Assembly (NCBI GenBank): GCA_030043235.1
Contig: JASHYF010000466.1
Span: 1 to 6,712 of the forward strand
Reading direction: 5' to 3'
Source: Solirubrobacteraceae bacterium
Lineage (GTDB): Bacteria > Actinomycetota > Thermoleophilia > Solirubrobacterales > Solirubrobacteraceae
Length of the DNA: 6,712 nucleotides
The notes under the pieces were generated by a model. It saw only the letters and a program-made list of their open reading frames with translations. It did not search any database and was not told where the DNA came from. The position numbers were made by a program, and so were the translations under genes. Each line of letters opens with the position of its first letter. Positions within the stretch are counted from its first letter, which is position 1. Below, piece after piece: positions 5,105 through 6,712 of the stretch.

Positions 5105-6712
5105 AAGGGGTGCTGACGCGGTCAGGTGAGCCTGTGAAGGAAGGTGATGATTGGTGCCGGAGCCGAAGGACAAGTTGGATGCCGCGAGCGTGCTCGTGGC
5201 GAACGGACCAGAGGGCGGGGCTCTCGCGTGGGATGCTGTTGATTGGCGTGCCTGCGAGCAGCGCGTACGGCGTCTGCGTCAGCGGATCTTCACGGCGAGT
5301 AGGGCGGGGGACCTGAAAAGGGTCCGTAACCTGCAGAAGTTGATGCTTCGTTCGCGCGCGAACGCGCTGTTGAGCGTGCGGCGGGTGAGCGAGCGTAATG
5401 CTGGCCGCATGACGGCGGGCGTTGACGGCGAGGTGGTGCTGACCGCGAAGGCCAAGATGCAGTTGGCTGAGACGGTGCAGCGCTCATCGGGGTCGTGGCG
5501 CGCCCTGCCTGTCAGGCGGGTGTATATCCCGAAGCAGGGCAGAGGTGGGAAGCAGCGTCCGCTCGGTATCCCCGTGATCGCGGACCGCGTGCAGCAAGCG
5601 CGGGTCATGAGCGCGTTGGAGCCCGAGTGGGAGGCACGGTTCGAGCCGCGCTCGTATGGGTTTCGGCCGGGCCGTGGCTGCCATGACGCGATCGCAGTGA
5701 TCTACGTGAACGCCAACGGCAAGAGCCCGAAGCGACGGTGGGTGCTGGACGCGGATTTGGCGGCGGCGTTCGACCGGATCGAGCACTCCCACATCCTTCG
5801 CCAGCTCGGCTCGTTTCCCGCCAGGGGACTGGTCAAGGAATGGTTGAAGGCAGGGGTCATCGAGGATGGTCGGTTCGCCCCGACCGAGGAAGGAGTTCCC
5901 CAAGGCGGGGTGATCAGCCCCGTGCTGTTGAACATCGCGCTGCACGGGATGGAGCAGGCCGCCGGGGTCCGCTACTGCAAGACCGGCAGGAATGCCGGCT
6001 TCACAGCGACGGGCTCCCCGGTGCTGGTCAGGTACGCCGATGATCTGATCGCCTTGTGCCACACACGGGACGAGGCGCTGAAGGTCAAGGCGAGGCTTGC
6101 CGAGTGGCTGGCGCCCAGGGGCCTGGTCTTCAACGAGGACAAGACGAGGATCGTCACCCTCGACGAGGGCTTCGACTTCCTGGGATTCAACGTCCGTCGC
6201 TACCGCGGCAAGCTGCTGATCAAGCCGAGCAGGGCGGCCGTGAGGGCAATCCGGGAACGGTTGCGCACCGAGATGCGGTCCCTGCGCGGGACCAACGCGC
6301 AAGCGGTGCTCATACGACTGAACCCCATCATCAGGGGCTGGTCGGCCTACTACCGGGGCGTGGTCTCCAGCAAGACGTTCAGCGCGCTGGACGACTACGT
6401 ATGGAAACTCACCTACAAGTGGGCGACCTACGGCCACCCGAACAAGTCGAAGCGCTGGGTCGTCAAACGGCACTTCGGCAGGTTCAACCGCTCCAGGCGC
6501 GACAAATGGGTGTTCGGCGACCGCACCAGCGGCGTCTACCTGCTCAAGTTCGCCTGGACACGGATCATCCGACACCAGTTGGTCACGGGCACGTCCTCCC
6601 CGGACGACCCCGCCCTGACCGGATACTGGGCCGAGCGGCGAGCAAAGATGCCACCCCCGACGGTCGGCAAGGCCAGATGGCGCCTCTACAGGGTCCAAGA
6701 CGGTCACTGTCC
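5105..6712 (+). mobile_element. Group II intron remnant or 5'-truncated intron (partial)
   Basis: The maturase gene identifies intron-derived DNA running to the window end. A functional intron normally has several hundred bases of ribozyme (domains I-III) before the ORF in domain IV, starting GTGYG. Only 49 bp separate the transposon terminus from the ORF, and no GTGYG start is evident in them. The 5' ribozyme is therefore displaced, deleted or elsewhere. Domains V and VI would lie beyond the window. Confidence 0.55.
5154..6712 (+). CDS. ltrA: Group II intron reverse transcriptase/maturase (3' partial)
   Basis: 519 residues are visible and the frame is still open at the window end. It copies intron RNA into DNA at the target and assists splicing. 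An in-frame TGA at 5148-5150 limits the start to TTG 5151 or GTG 5154; GTG follows AAGGAAGG (5137-5144). The N-terminal domain is typical (DWRACEQRVRRLRQRI...KLMLRS). Fingers and palm follow: RRVYIPKQ, KQRPLGIPVIADRVQQA and YGFRPGRGCHDAI. The catalytic residues are D201 in LDADLAAAF and D296-D297 in YADD (294-297); GVPQGGVISPVLLN lies between them. FDFLGFNVRRYRG and the maturase X-domain motif NPIIRGWSAYYRG (from 390) follow. The last residues, SPDDPALTGYW...VQDGHC, match the lead-in to an HNH endonuclease domain, whose second cysteine pair would lie beyond the window. The full protein is probably near 580 residues. It resembles maturases common in Actinobacteria. All visible catalytic motifs look intact. 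Confidence 0.94.
   Translation, partial: MPEPKDKLDAASVLVANGPEGGALAWDAVDWRACEQRVRRLRQRIFTASRAGDLKRVRNLQKLMLRSRANALLSVRRVSERNAGRMTAGVDGEVVLTAKAKMQLAETVQRSSGSWRALPVRRVYIPKQGRGGKQRPLGIPVIADRVQQARVMSALEPEWEARFEPRSYGFRPGRGCHDAIAVIYVNANGKSPKRRWVLDADLAAAFDRIEHSHILRQLGSFPARGLVKEWLKAGVIEDGRFAPTEEGVPQGGVISPVLLNIALHGMEQAAGVRYCKTGRNAGFTATGSPVLVRYADDLIALCHTRDEALKVKARLAEWLAPRGLVFNEDKTRIVTLDEGFDFLGFNVRRYRGKLLIKPSRAAVRAIRERLRTEMRSLRGTNAQAVLIRLNPIIRGWSAYYRGVVSSKTFSALDDYVWKLTYKWATYGHPNKSKRWVVKRHFGRFNRSRRDKWVFGDRTSGVYLLKFAWTRIIRHQLVTGTSSPDDPALTGYWAERRAKMPPPTVGKARWRLYRVQDGHC

Noticed and set aside
5105..5125. GGTGCTGACGC as a group II intron 5' end
   Set aside because: It does not fit GTGYG well and lies too close to the ORF to leave room for domains I-III.
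5110..5316. Small plus-strand frame starting LTRSGEPVKEG near the transposon right end
   Set aside because: It overlaps the maturase N-terminus in another frame and soon turns into Arg/Ser-rich shadow sequence. The maturase reads correctly from GTG 5154.
5484..6707. 407-codon minus-strand open frame
   Set aside because: It is the reverse shadow of the maturase gene, whose YADD and X-domain motifs are unambiguous on the plus strand.

Overview
The window is G+C-rich DNA (about two thirds G+C by eye) with frequent GTG starts, G/C-ending codons and protein families typical of Actinobacteria and related high-GC lineages such as the Thermoleophilia. It contains no housekeeping gene. Everything in it belongs to mobile DNA, with three different kinds of element packed end to end.

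Layout: (1) 2-586 is the C-terminal part of a serine recombinase, cut by the window start. (2) 581-5104 is a 4.5 kb transposon-like unit. Its outer ends are inverted copies beginning TGTTGAGCGC, and each end carries two same-direction copies of a ~24-bp site. Inside lies a compact plus-strand operon of four genes: a zinc-finger/HTH protein of DUF6431 type (750-1334), a DD35E rve-fold transposase with a Mu/TniA-like C-terminal domain (1380-2750), an ExeA/TniB-like AAA+ ATPase (2747-3562) and a DUF3987-like protein (3559-4836). The last three genes overlap by four bases each (GTGA), so they are probably translationally coupled. (3) 5154-6712 is a group II intron reverse transcriptase/maturase, open to the window end and entering a C-terminal HNH-type domain.

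The transposase and ATPase are the expected core of a Tn552/Tn5053/Tn7/Mu-type machine: the ATPase selects and marks the target, and the DDE enzyme cuts and joins the ends. No TnsA-like nuclease, recognisable TniQ or resolvase is visible inside the ends. In their place are a Zn-finger/HTH protein at the front and a DUF3987-like protein at the back. This four-gene arrangement is the most interesting object in the window. My working inference is that the first protein supplies DNA recognition or regulation and the last supports replication or repair of the transposition product.

The junctions are informative. The recombinase reading frame ends on a stop codon inside the left transposon end. The right transposon end lies only 49 bp before the maturase start, so the upstream ribozyme domains of the intron are absent from this window. 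No target-site duplication flanks the element. This points to rearrangement or deletion after nested insertion. Non-coding stretches inside both ends are rich in perfect hairpins, including a multi-branched palindromic structure at 4905-4974.
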